From NCBI RefSeq assembly GCF_051020975.1, contig NC_135036.1, forward strand, positions 4,216,001 to 4,280,000: a stretch of 64,000 bases of DNA. The letters are read 5' to 3'. The first letter of the stretch is position 1, and the number at the start of each line of letters is the position of its first letter. The stretch comes from Osmia lignaria lignaria. Taxonomy: Eukaryota; Arthropoda; Insecta; Hymenoptera; Megachilidae. A program made the translations under genes and the position numbers. The notes under the pieces were generated by a model, which saw nothing but the letters and a program-made list of their open reading frames with translations, did not search any database and had not been told where the DNA came from. Below are positions 35,521-47,046 of this stretch, one piece after another.

Positions 35521-36802
35521 GTGTACACTCCCGATCAAATCAGTCTTCCCGTAGGCGTCCCTGGAAAAAATGACGATCCAGCGAAGTGGTTCCTATATAT
35601 AGATCTCTGCTTCTCCCACCACTCGCGTATAAACATTTATGCGGGAGAATATTGAATTGCTGTTTATTTATTATTCATATTTCTCAGTTTTAGGGCAACT
35701 CCGTGTAATATGCCAGAGTTAAATTTAAAAAGTGATATCTCGCAAGTATAAATAATTACAAGGAAAAGGATAAAACTATATAATAATATGATTAATTATG
35801 TTTGTTGATTAATAATATTACAGATATCCAACTCGTATTTAATAGTAAAATTAAAAGTTCAGAAGGCTTTGAAAGTGGCATTGTATACAAGTAGTGGAGT
35901 CCTGGATTAGGAAATAATGATTAAAAATTAATGCAAATCAACTATATTTTAAATTAGTTAAAATAGTGATAATAAAAAATTGTCGAAATCAATGAAACGT
36001 ACAAATATTTAAAAAAAATGGTATCTATTTTTTCACAAAGTAAACGGTTCTTACAGTTTTCAGATAGAATGCACTCTTCATTGATCTATCTTTTGCAACT
36101 ATTTTTTTTTAAAACTATTTTTCGTTTAAATGTACCATAATCTTTCGAAGCTTGCCATATTATAATAAGAGCCTTTTTTACCATCTTCATGGCTGTTTTT
36201 AAACCTTCTTATAACCAACAAATACGGTTTGTATATTTATTAGGCATAGTTCTGAGAAGAAAGAACAGCTATAGTGCATGAAATTATCCACTTTTGTGTG
36301 TAACATGTGATTTGTGGCATATTATACCAACAAATATGTGGGATTTTGCCTCACAGGACCATAAAGCAAATAGATCGAAAAATTCTTTAGAAAGTACACG
36401 GATTTAGTGAATGTTTTGAGGTTACACAACTCATTTATTAGTGTAGTTTATTATGATTCATTAATTAAGCGCGTGACTTTTTGTTCAAATGAATAACCTG
36501 CATTCTAGTTTTATAACTTATCAGAATTAGTTGAAAATAAACGGAAATAGAAGTAAATATTTATTGCCGCGAAGGGACTTGCATTAAATTAAACAAAATA
36601 GACGCACAATTATTGTCAGCTCTGAGTTCATTAAGCAATTATTTAAAAGTGGCATATATCAACCTATACAAAATTTTATAATATTTAATGATTAAAAATG
36701 ACATTATCCTTTTTCTAAATTACTTTTAAATTAATATCGTCAATTCTGCTTCTTATATAACCATTTTCTCTACGGAAGCCTAATTTGATCGCGAGTGTAC
36801 AC
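35521..36802 (+). mobile_element. TIR element (GCGATCAAATCAG family), copy 2, expanded
   Basis: Left end GTGTACACTCCCGATCAAAT and right end, inverted, GTGTACACTCGCGATCAAAT. Shares CCCACCACTCGCGTATAAAC and TATGCGGGAGAATATTGAAT with copy 1 (9018-10152) and with 61728-62018. About 1 kb of extra AT-rich sequence lies between roughly 35690 and 36650; I could not assign it. TATATATAGATCT here is the uninterrupted target of the insertion at 9138. Confidence 0.75.
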
Positions 36803-37110
36803 GTATTACGTACAACGCCTATCATTGTCAATAAAAAACATTTTTGTATCTTATTGGAAGTTTAAATCAAATAGTGGTTTCAAGTTAAAAGCGCAATATC
36901 GAATGATTTTTCTTTCAAGGAAAAAGGTGAATTGCAAATAAACAGGTGGAAAAATAAAAATTTTCAAGCTAGAATTAATTTAATAATAAAAGATTCCTGA
37001 TTGGAAAAATTCAACTGTCTCGTTTAAAAAACTTTGAAAATTCGTATCAAAAGAATTCAGCTCACGATTATTTTTGTGAACGGAAGGTAAAAGTTGGAGC
37101 AGTGCATCTC
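36803..37110. other. No gene recognised
   Basis: AT-rich spacer between a TIR element and a GC-rich hairpin. Confidence 0.4.
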
Positions 37111-37199
37111 GTGCCCGCATCGGTCTTCCGTTTCCGACGCTTCCTCGTTGTATTTAACAACGAGGCGCCGAGACGAGCGTCGCAGCCAGATGCGGGCAC
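37111..37199. ncRNA. 89-nt GC-rich hairpin, candidate structured RNA
   Basis: Three nested perfect stems: GTGCCCGCATC (37111-37121) with GATGCGGGCAC (37189-37199); CGACGCT (37135-37141) with AGCGTCG (37176-37182); CCTCGTTGT (37143-37151) with ACAACGAGG (37157-37165) around loop ATTTA. 27 base pairs are exact. Length is that of a pre-miRNA, but the internal loops are large (13 and 6 nt on one level, 1 and 10 on the other). A small MITE or a cruciform is the alternative. Strand cannot be told. Confidence 0.4.
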
Positions 37200-37550
37200 G
37201 TTAACCCTCGACGGGGTCATTTTGACCCGCGTCAACTCGGCACGAGCTCGTCTCTTATCACTTCAATGTAAACAACGATGCTTAGAGGGCGATGATTCCG
37301 TATGATTTACTTTTTGATAACAAGAATGGTGCATTCTTTAAAAAGCAAATGAACATCATCCTTTTAACATCCGGTTATACAATCGAAGGGCTTACAGTAA
37401 TTTATACCCAATTTTGCGTTTTTCGAAATACCAACTACACATATTTCGACGTCTGGTATGAATAGTATTATTATTTTTGTTACGTTGCTTGTTCCTATAA
37501 TACAAGTGTATTAAAAAATAATAAAAATAATGTTTTTTCCTGTTAAGAAC

Positions 37551-37866
37551 TAGAGTTGGGAATTATTTCAAATAATCTTCTGATCCATATTTTCAATAAA
37601 TGAAAATATTTTAAAATCAGAATGATAATTTATTAATTGAATTTTTCAAATTAGAGTTCAATTTAAAGATAGTTTTATTTCAAATAAAATTTGATTCTTT
37701 CTGTTATTTTCAAATAACTAATTGAACTCTTAATTATTAATTATTCGAATAAGTTTTTATTCGAGATTAAAATTTATTCAAGTAAATAATTTATTTCTTA
37801 TTTTGAATATCTTCGTTGCAGGTGAAATTTTTGTCAGAAGATTATTTTAAATAATGTTCAGCTCTG
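37551..37866. mobile_element. hAT-like AT-rich MITE, copy 1
   Basis: Arms: AGAGTTGGGAATTATTTCAA and, inverted, CAGAGCTGAACATTATTTTA, both continuing to AATAATCTTCTGA. Flanks TTAAGAAC and CTAGGAAC agree at 6 of 8 bases, a decayed 8-bp target duplication. The interior is AT-rich. Copy 2 is at 57141-57490. Confidence 0.7.
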
Positions 37867-39260
37867 CTAGGAACCATGCTTTCATTACGATTAGTATTAT
37901 TTTTAATTATCAAAAATAAAACATTGTAACTCCACTTTTTTTGACTTTTTGTTTTAAGGATTATAGAAAATACAAATCATTTAAAGGTACTCAAAAAAAT
38001 AAGGGAAAAAGCTATGCTTAAATCCTTATTACATTAACTAGGACACAAAAGCAACCCTTTTACAAAAAATTGTAAGTCGCTCTCCTGTAAACGCAGCGTA
38101 AACTAGATACAATGTTGTTCATATCAGGTGTCAATATTCGAATTTCTAATTCCAAATATGAAGCATTTTAGACCATCCAATCTGGATGTATAAGCCCAAA
38201 AACAATTACACACTGTATATGTATAAATATAATTATAGTGATTTATAAAATCATGAACATAAAAATACAAAAACCGTGAGCTACACAATAGACCTGACAA
38301 AAATTACACTGTGACCCTTCTTTTAGGAATTGTTCATTAATTTCTATTATGTAATAAAATATCTGAGGCACACAAAATTATTCGAAGAATTTTCAAATGA
38401 TTCAAAGTTGAACAGCACGAAATGGAGAAAGGTTCTAAGAGATAAGAATTTCTAGGGAATTTTTGCAGTTAGCTAGTCCAGCCGTCACCTGATAGTTCGC
38501 GAGATCACACCCCTGAATAAAAAAATCCGTTCACGCCAGGGAGGGTAACGAGCCGTTAATAAATAAGCAAAGAGACGAAGGAGAGGTTGGAACGGGGGTT
38601 AACAAACGCCTGTTGAAGCTTCCCCACCAGAAGTCGATGAGTTTTGTGTGTGCGTCGCGTCGGTGAACGGTTTCTCGGAAAGACGGCACGGCTAAAGCCT
38701 GAAGAGAAGCAACGAGGAACGCGAACGAATCGAAGGAAGATGGTAGATGGTTGGTCGGTTACGTTAGGATAGGTTCGACCGTTTGTCTATGGTTGTCCTG
38801 TAAAGGGCCCGGCGCTTCGTAGCCTAGGGTCATGTTCAAAGCTGCTCCGTCTGCTACTTTCGGCTCGTTCTTAACCCATTTGCATCACAGAAAGAAAAAG
38901 ATAAATATATATCCTTATCAAAGAAATAAAGTAGACAAATTCATGGTAGGGTGACTTTAACCAGTGAATGAACAGTGACCAGTAAAACAAGTTAACCTTT
39001 TTTCATGTATAACAAAAATACTGTTTTATTAAATATCGAATTCGTGGTATAATTATTCGAATTCAGACCAGAAAAAATTATGAAATAATAATTTTTAACT
39101 AGAAGAAAGGAAACTTTGATAATAATGTTTTTCAAGTTTATAAAATTTTGGGAAGTCTCTTAATTTTTATAAATTGAATACAAATTTTCAATTTATCTGT
39201 GTTCATTCAATGCAATGATTCAAAGCAGATAACCAACCATTCGTTTTTGGTAGAGAAAGT
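37867..39260. other. No gene recognised; GC-richer at 38460-38880
   Basis: Mostly AT-rich with a GC-richer block at 38460-38880 lacking long frames. No feature assigned. Confidence 0.4.
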
Positions 39261-39280
39261 ATTCCTTATAGGCGGTTTAC

Positions 39281-39560
39281 ATGTGCAGAGGAGGTTATGT
39301 ACAATGCACTAGAAGCAGTGAGGAATGGTAGTAGGACACTATGTACAGCAGCAGATAGTTATAGTGTCCTGAAATTCACTTTAAGTTAATAATTAACTGG
39401 TAATCATCCAGAAAGAAGAAAAATGGGTCCTGATACAATGTTAATAGAAACGGAAAGAAGCAATTGAAAGCAAAAAAAGCTCAAATAAGAAAACAAATAG
39501 CCCAAGAAAAAGGGGACATACTTTTATTGAAAAAAAGAGTAAATAAATAATAAAATAAAG
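39281..39560 (+). pseudogene. Decayed psq-type HTH fragment of a pogo-like transposase
   Basis: Read from 39272, RFTCAEEVMYNALEAVRNGS then RTLCTAADSYSVLKFTL gives the psq helix-turn-helix signature (ALEAVRNG, then a small-residue AA turn, Y-V). After a stop and frame change, LTGNHPERRKMGPDT matches the usual linker after this domain. The next part (QIRKQIAQEKGDILLLKKRV) looks like the basic tail, so the DDE core is deleted. It is a dead relic. Confidence 0.6.
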
Positions 39561-40503
39561 AGTAAAAAAATGTATGATGTCGGCTATCAATTATATATTA
39601 CATCTTTAACTTGTACTTCCTCTCTATTTAGATAAAATTCGTTTAAAAAGGAAAAATGTGTTGAATATCAGCGTTTATCAGCGTTTTCTAATCGTGAAAT
39701 GAAGTATTTTTCTTTCTGTTCACTTACTGGTATATTAGATACTGATTACATTTTTAACATTTATTTCAAACGGTTCAAACAATTTTTTGAGACATTTTTA
39801 AACCTTATTCCGTTAGAAATTCTTGTTTAAATCATTTAATTTTTATCCTTTTTTGAAACTGAAAAAAAGCTTAATTGTTCATTCACTGGCCAAAGTGTTT
39901 GAAAATACAGCTTGAGAAAATGAAAAATAGTTTTTTATTTTCGAAATTTATTTCAAGAAACTTGTTGAAGGGTCTGGTTACTTTCTTGAAGAATACTGGA
40001 AATTCTGTTGAAACGTTTGACAAAAGTTGCACTGTCGAAGGGTGAACACGGTAAATAACGAAATGCTCTTGGTCGAGTGCAAGCGACGCTCTCTGCGCCG
40101 TGGTTGCACATTATACCGCGCTAACTCGAGATGACTAGGCATCGTGGAATGTGCTTTTTAGCATAGAGCAAAAATCGAAGGAGGTGTAGACTAAAGTACT
40201 TTGAACACAGGTTGTACAATAACCGCTTATGGATTCTCAGGAAACACCGGACGATGCTGTAACTCGTTTCGCCGGCCATCGATTTTGCTTTCTGACGCGA
40301 GGGATACGTTGCAGAATTTTACGCTTAATCGCTTCTGCCTATCGGCTTTGTGACGAACAGATATTATTTACTATACTTGCTTCCATGAAACGAATAACAA
40401 ATGTTTGGAAATGATTTATTTATTTTAAAGGTAAATCAATTACTTTGACACGTAGGTATTACTTATTACCTTTATTATTAATTTTACTAGCGGTTCAACG
40501 AAA
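39561..40503. other. No gene recognised
   Basis: AT-rich. The 61-codon frame at 40229-40414 has no recognised domain. Confidence 0.4.
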
Positions 40504-40915
40504 ATTAACTTTCAAATGGCGGACCATGGAGAGAGTATCGATGTACAAATTAATTTGGTGCGTTTTCTTTTTTTAATTAATAGCTTATTTTTAAGAAGTT
40601 ATACTAACTGCTATTATTCAATTTATCGTTATCGATATCATATTCTCGCGCCATTTTTCAAATTCACAAAAGCGCGGGAAAATATTAGAATTTAAAATAG
40701 TAACTAAGAAAGTGTAATATTAAAGGTACCGAATTAGTTTGTACATCGAATAATTTTCTATTTTCTATTATTTTCATTTTCTACATTTCGCACTATTTCT
40801 TTAAGAGTTACTCTTAGAATATATGAAACCATTTAATTTACAAATTATATAATCCCCTTATACGTTTTGTAAGTTTGGGTCACGATTGACCCAGTCCCCG
40901 CAGTTTAAGGGTTAA
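40504..40915 (+). mobile_element. TTAA-MITE copy interrupted by another MITE
   Basis: Bounded by TTAA at 40504-40507 and 40912-40915. The left part has AAATGGCGGACCATGGAGAG. The right part has ATTTTCATTTTCTACATTTC, TTAGAATATATGAAACC, GGGTCACGATTGACCC and TTTAAGGGTTAA. The middle is replaced by the element at 40538-40749. Removing it leaves the standard length. Confidence 0.8.
40538..40749. mobile_element. MITE nested in a TTAA-MITE
   Basis: TCGATGTACAAATTAATTTG on the left is mirrored by the complement of TCGATGTACAAACTAATTCG on the right. 212 bp, AT-rich with CGCGCCA and GCGCGGG patches; no coding content. Confidence 0.7.
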
Positions 40916-42860
40916 ACAAATTTTTCTTTGAGCCTTGTTAGCATTATGATAACGTTTTCTAAAATTTTTAAAAATATTCCAGTGTTTTTTGAAACAGAAA
41001 ATATTTTTTACTTCTTAACGGGGAGGTCGGCTGATCTTTTTGACCCCCCAGTTGTGCTGCTGAATTTTACAGAAGGATCTGATAAAGATTTCCTAAAATT
41101 CTCCTTCAGAGATCAAGATTCTGTAAAAGCATCTGTTTGCATCGAAAATCTCGCGAAATTTCGTAAACGATCTTTCTCATTGTTCATTCCTCGCATCGTT
41201 CAAGAACGTTTCGTCCGATCGAATCTCGAGAGAAAAGAGAAAAAAAGGAAAGAAAGTGTTTCCCAAAGTCGCAACGTGATCCCTGGAATGCTTAAGCGGG
41301 GGCACCCTCTCATCTTTTTAAAGTCATACGTTTTCATTTTGCCAGCAGTGTCTCTAACGGAGGCTTTCATTGGGACGCGGCCAGATTAAAGGCGCTACCC
41401 GGTCTAATCTGGCTAGATTTAAGGCCTAGAACGCTTTGGGATTCTCGGTTCTAGCCTACCCCAACGCTCAATCTTCTTAGGCTAGAGTTCCAATCGAGTT
41501 CCTCGAAAAACACTGCCTCCTGAAAAATCTCTCGTTGACGCGTCACGAAAGTTGAAGCACCACCTGTTTCCTAGGCCAGTCTACGATTATTTCTCTTTTC
41601 ACGGACGTAAACGATCAAAAATATCTCTCCAACGAAAAACATCTATCATTTTTATACGATACTAATGCGAAGAAGATTATATCTAATTGATGCGAAATAT
41701 TGAAGTAGGTGAAAATGTAAAATAAAATATAAAAAATATTAAAAAATACAAAATACCTCAATTTACAGTTGTACATTTTTCAATTGTAATCTACAATTGT
41801 AAATTAAGGCCATTAGATGTAAGAAAGACGTAAGTGCAAATATGCTAATTACGAGAAAACGATAATTAAAGAATTGAAAGTAGTATAATTTAAGTGTTAG
41901 TAAGTCATTCTTCTTAAATCTGTTATCACTAAAAAAAAACCTACATCCTAATTTAGACTGTTTTGCACGGAACAGGATATGGACTTAATATTATTTTGAA
42001 ACTATTATATTGAAAACTAAACGACTTAGAACAAAATAATTTTAACCATCAAAAAGAGCGAAAAATTTGATACACGAAACACGTAAAATGTCATTTTTTC
42101 CAAAAAGTGGACTTAATATACTCTGACTTTGAGGTCCAGATATGGAAATGCAATTTTCATTGTGGCTAACCTAGACACGAAGGGGAACAGGAGATTTAAT
42201 CAAATTACATGTTGTTCAGCTCCGGGTAGAATGGTCGCTAACGAGTTGCATCGTCATCAAGGGAAAAAACAATGTAATAAAATATCACGCTTATAAATCG
42301 CATTTTCCATCGAATTGAAGCGTTAATCATTTTCCAGCGTGTCTCTTTTCCCTTTTCCCATTTTAAATTCCCTTTCGTTCCTCGTGGCCCTTCACGGTAC
42401 CCGCAGCCCAGCCACACGCATTACGTCACGTAGCGCTGATGACTTTAAATGCCACTCCGGTTGGCCGTTGCGTCGGCTATCCCTTTCGATTTCGACGTCC
42501 ACGTTGTCTGGGCACTCCCCTTTTGTATTTCTCACTGGCTCGGGCCATCACGAACAATTCGGCTGCGATAGAGAGAGGAAAGGAATTCGTGGAGCAACCA
42601 GTCGTTCTTCGTTGCCCGCTCGAACTTCTTCTTTCTTATTCGTCTCCTGTTTCTTTTCATAGTTTCTCTGGATAGGTGAATTTAACCAGTATTATGCTTT
42701 TTTAAATTTGTATATTTTCCCGCGCTTCTGGGTATTTGAAAAGTAACGCGAAAATAAAATAATAACAATATAAGTTACTTTGCGCATGTACTCTGCGCAT
42801 CTTAGGTTAGATTAGGTTAGGTTAGTTTTTAGGACAGCATTCCCCGAGACTTGCCTCCGT
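40916..42860. other. No named gene; several small GC-richer patches
   Basis: A 153-codon plus-strand frame (40928-41389) is the longest clean single-strand frame outside CycD, but I see no domain and its N-terminal part is AT-rich. GC-rich patch 42330-42660 is open in two overlapping plus frames (107 and 78 codons). TTAGGTTAGATTAGGTTAGG at 42805 is of TTAGG type. Confidence 0.35.
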
Positions 42861-42867
42861 GGACCAA

Positions 42868-43050
42868 TCATATAATGGATAGGAGCAATATGGCGTCATA
42901 CTAACCTCTATAACACGTTAATTACGCTCCATTTTAGAGACGTAATGCATTCCTAAAGTTAGAAATTATATTTTTGGATTCTATGCATCGAAAATTATTA
43001 AATGGTAAACAAAATTAAAGTAAAGTTTAACCAAACCTACTTTAATAATT
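42868..43050 (+). repeat. Diverged single arm related to the 43627-44253 element
   Basis: CCAATCAT, CAATATGGCGTCATACTAAC, TTTTTGGATTCTATGCATCG and TTAAAGTAAAGTTTA occur in the same order as in the right arm of the element 0.6 kb downstream. Confidence 0.5.
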
Positions 43051-43626
43051 GGTGTTACCATGATTTTTTAAAAATAAATTTTCAATTAAATAAAAAGAAG
43101 GGGCATAGAATTACTTTGTACACTTAACCTAACATATCAAAAAATATTTAAACACTTTGAATACTATGGGCTGTCACTAGTGGGCGGAATTAAATATGAA
43201 CAATTAATTATTATCAAAACATTATTTGGACAGCAGACTAGTGGAATCAACGAGGCCCGCCAAAGAAGCGAGGAAGCAAAAAAAGAAGCAGAGAAATCTT
43301 TTCTCATGACCACCGATCACTCGCTCGTTCATTCGTGAAGATTCAGGAAAGATTATCAGTGCATCGAGTACGCGGCAGCTTGCACGAAAGGGGCTCCTAA
43401 GGATTTCGAGTGGACGTCAAAATATTTAAAGGACGAGTCGAGCCAGCGAAAACATCTGTTTCTCTAGCCGTGTCGTTTCCCTTCACGAATTCGTTCACGA
43501 TTCACGTGGTCGACCATATGTGGCCAACCATGTAAATTAGTGTTGGAAATCTGGGTAAAGGAGTCCGTGAACCGAATTACCGATCGTTCATTTAACCCTA
43601 GAACAATAACGAATAATCCTATTTTT

Positions 43627-44253
43627 GTTGAACTTTACTTTGGGGGACTCAAAAGCGTTGAGTTTTATTCCGATAGTCTAATAGAGTTTGACGAGTAGAA
43701 TCCAAAAATATCAGTTTTAAGCTCAGGGATTCACGCATTCAAAAGTTACACCTATGCAAAGTTGAGCGTCAAACTTTGACGCCATATTGATTTCTACCCA
43801 TAATTCGTCCAATCAGCGTAGCACCCGCCTGTAGACAGATCACGTGGGTGGTGACTATTTTGGCGGGAAAAGTCAAATGTCTTTATCTACACGTGTTTTG
43901 ATCATCGAACTTATTTAATTCAAAGGAAAGAAAATATGGAAATATTCAATTTAGAAAATATAACCTAACCAATCTCATCCGTCAACATTTGTAAAACACA
44001 CGTAGCTAGAGACAATATACTATTCGATTTTCCCGCCAAAATGGCTGCGGCCAATACGATTTATTTAGAAACAGCGACTCCGCTGATTGGATGAATTACA
44101 AATAGAAGTCAATATGGCGTCAAAATAACCTCAAATATACTTTTGTAGATTCCTAAGCTTAAAACTGGTATTTTTGAATTCTACTCGTCAAATGCTATCA
44201 AAATTTATAACAAATAATCAAGAATTTTGCGTTCCTCAAAGTAAAGTTCAGCC
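43627..44253. mobile_element. Long foldback element, about 270-bp arms
   Basis: The arms share, in inverted order, TGAACTTTACTTTG, TTTGACGAGTAGAAT, CAAAAATA-CAGTTTTAAGCT, TTTGACGCCATATTGA and CCAATCAGCG. Both carry TTTTGGCGGGAAAA toward the centre. Loop about 60 bp. No transposase. Confidence 0.8.
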
Positions 44254-45625
44254 TCAATTCTTATTTGACAGAAAGAATGAATGAAACTTCAATTTGCATA
44301 ATGGTAATTAAACCATTGAAAGATAAAAGGATAAGAAAACGGAAATGAAATGGATTTTTTTCCAGAAGGTAGCACAGTATTATAAATTGAACGTTTGCGG
44401 TTCTCCGCAGTTCGTTCACTCTGCAAGCACGTTTCCGATAGTGCAAACGATACTGGCGTTGATAAGCGTAATTAACGTTATAGGAAGTGGTTGCCGTAGG
44501 AAAGTCTCCGAATAAATTATCCCGATTACGCAACGCACTTCTCAACTTTAGCTACTCAATCAAAACCTTTGATCGTTAAATAATTTACAGCCTATTCACG
44601 GTCTCCATTCATCGAATTTCCACGAACCTTTTAATAAGACTTCTCGGTGAGATTTAGACGAGGAAACGATCGAGTTTGATTAATTAATTCTATCAGATAA
44701 TTACACGTATATGATTAACAAATGAAATAATAATTATAATAATAACAAACTATTGCACGTACGTTGCAATCCGAAAATGCATCACATTCACACTTATTCG
44801 AATGAACATTCGTTATATCCTCAAATGACCCAATTAACGGGTTGGGAAAAGAAATAAAGGGTTTACTGGGAATCGTAGTAAAGGTGATTCAACGAACACA
44901 ACGACTGCGTCCGCGGTGCATCGCGTGAGAACCGGTGCACACAAGACTCGGTCAATCCCGGGAGAAGTGCATTTGTTATACGTATATATGCAGACGAGTG
45001 CACACAGTGGGAGAATTCAAGGTTCGCGGTGTTCCCGATCCAAGGTACGCTTTGTCGCGACCGTGTACACGCGTGCTGCCCCATGAGTTATAGGCTTAGC
45101 GGTTGCACGTGGGTGCACAATATTGCATTCGCTCCCACACCCACCACCGGGACCCGGCAAAGAATTGCATCGACGCACTTTCGTTCGTCACGAAGACGTT
45201 TTTCTCGCGCCTCTTTCGATTCTGCGAGCTTCGAATACCGCGCAGGGACGATAATTTTGATCGCTTTAATTATCTGGCAGAGATATGAGAAATTGAAATT
45301 TTGAAATTTTCAGTAGCGTAATTTTGCAGGATTCAAATGAAACTTTTCAACGCGATTATTTACCGATATTTATTCCTTGCCAAAAGACTCGCGCAGCAGT
45401 ATTTCTTTCAAAGAAGAAGGAACCTCCGAAAGGTAACGTAGGCGTGGTACCCTACCAGGCAGGAGGTCTTCAACTTGTTTCGAATTCCTTCCTATCTCCT
45501 CGGGAACATTAAGAAGGAATCATTGGATTCTCACGGAGTGAAAAATCAAGCTTAGGAGGGTTGTTGAAAGAGGGAAGGGAACGTTCACTCGAGAAAACTC
45601 GACGCGTTCCGTTTCGTTTAGATAA
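44254..45625. other. No gene recognised; CpG-rich island 44860-45260
   Basis: The island has overlapping open frames on both strands (44863-45084, 45029-45304, 45103-45288) without domains. Probably non-coding. Confidence 0.4.
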
Positions 45626-46062
45626 TTAACCCTCGAACACCGGAGCCTGGGTCAATCGAGACCTAAACAAGGATATTAACTTAAAGTCAAATGTATAATT
45701 TATAAACAAAAGAGTTTAATGCACTAGAAAATAATTTTTGAAGGAAAAGTGTAAAATTTAGCAAATGAAAATCATATGAAGCAGAGAATTAATTAGTTAA
45801 ATTAAATTAGTCTTGGAGCTCTCTCCAATTATATTATATTTTTTACTCTTCTATAGGGATCAACAATTGTATATATTACCCTAATTAATTTCTTATTCTT
45901 CATTTTGAAAAATTACAAAAAAGGAAAGAAAATGAAAATTCTAAAAAAGAAGTTATACTTAGGTGAAATTTAATATTTATATTAAATTAAAGAATAAGAA
46001 ACACTGCAAAATAATTTGAAGTACTAAATTAAATTAAATTAAATTGGTGCTCGAGGGTTAAA
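45626..46062 (-). mobile_element. TTAA-MITE copy with internal insertion
   Basis: Starts TTAACCCTCGAACACCGGAG, then CTGGGTCAATCGAGACC, AACAAGGATATTAACTT and AGTGTAAAATTTAGCAAATG. At GAGCTCTCTCC (45816-45826) the family sequence stops. A matching end, TGCTCGAGGGTTAA, appears at 46049-46062. About 220 bp of AT-rich sequence separates them. Confidence 0.6.
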
Positions 46063-46794
46063 CTTTTTACAGAGTGTTGTTCAAACAGCCTAACAAAATT
46101 AAATTTTAATAATATTTATTCTGTAACAAACACAGAATTCCAATTATGATACCATTCTACTGACTGTCATTATTCTACCAACCATATTTGAATCACAATA
46201 CTTTAATTATACCATCAATAGATATCACAGATGTTGCATTGAATTTGAAATTTCATCACATTTCTACGACAATCCACTTACAATGTTTACATCCTGTAGA
46301 ATTCGAAATTCTGAAGATTGTCATTTCTCCAGAATGTTAATTATTCAACTTAGGATTAGGGTTTCGAATTATTTCATCAGATAGAATTTCAAATCAAATA
46401 GTACTTCCTTGGTAACTAAATTTAGCAGCGGAATTCTATCAACAATCGTTTCGCCTAGTGATATTTGACCTACAATATTTGCTTAAGCCGCGATGCCATC
46501 CGATTGCACAAACTTGTCCCTGAACCCGAGCACGGCGCTCTTTACTCTTCCCAGGTACCAGGGACGATAGATTGTGTGCACGAAGAAGCTCAGGCACACA
46601 GCACGAGGACCGCACATCGCGAATTCCTATGGTGTACCGTGTAAGCTTAATTGTCTCGCACCACTTATTTGCAGTGTCCGAAATACGCGTTCGATCACCG
46701 TCTTTCAAGTTTTCTTGATCCTTTACATTTATTAAACCAAGAACTATCTACGTTCAAAAACATACGAGTACACGAAAACTTGAAAATATTAACT

Positions 46795-46970
46795 TTTGAA
46801 TCACGACCCAAACTGTTAACTTAAAATTAAATATGTAATTTTTTAAGTGGAAGGTTTTATATGTTGAAAGAATAAGTTTCAAAGGAACAGTAAAGTTTAG
46901 GAAATTACACCATGAAATAGAAAATTATATTAGAATTGAGGCTCTCTCCATGGTTCGCGGTCCGAAGGTT
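46795..46970 (-). mobile_element. TTAA-MITE copy adjoining the 168-bp array
   Basis: Contains ATCACGACCCAAACTGTTAA, AAAGGAACAGTAAAGTTTAG and TTGAGGCTCTCTCCATGGTT, then CGCGGTCCGAAGG. The following sequence to 47046 is a diverged unit of the tandem array, so the array probably arose from this copy and its flank. Confidence 0.6.
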
Positions 46971-47046
46971 ACAAATCTCGCATACAGAAACTTGCGAAGA
47001 TATTGTTTATCGATAAAAATAATTGTTAAAAAATAATTAAGTTATC

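Noticed and set aside
40928..41389. 153-codon plus-strand frame as a gene
   Set aside because: Starts in AT-rich sequence just after a MITE end and has no recognisable family; too weak to call without transcript support.
42804..42830. TTAGG repeats as a telomere
   Set aside because: Only three or four imperfect units inside repeat-rich internal sequence; at most an interstitial remnant.
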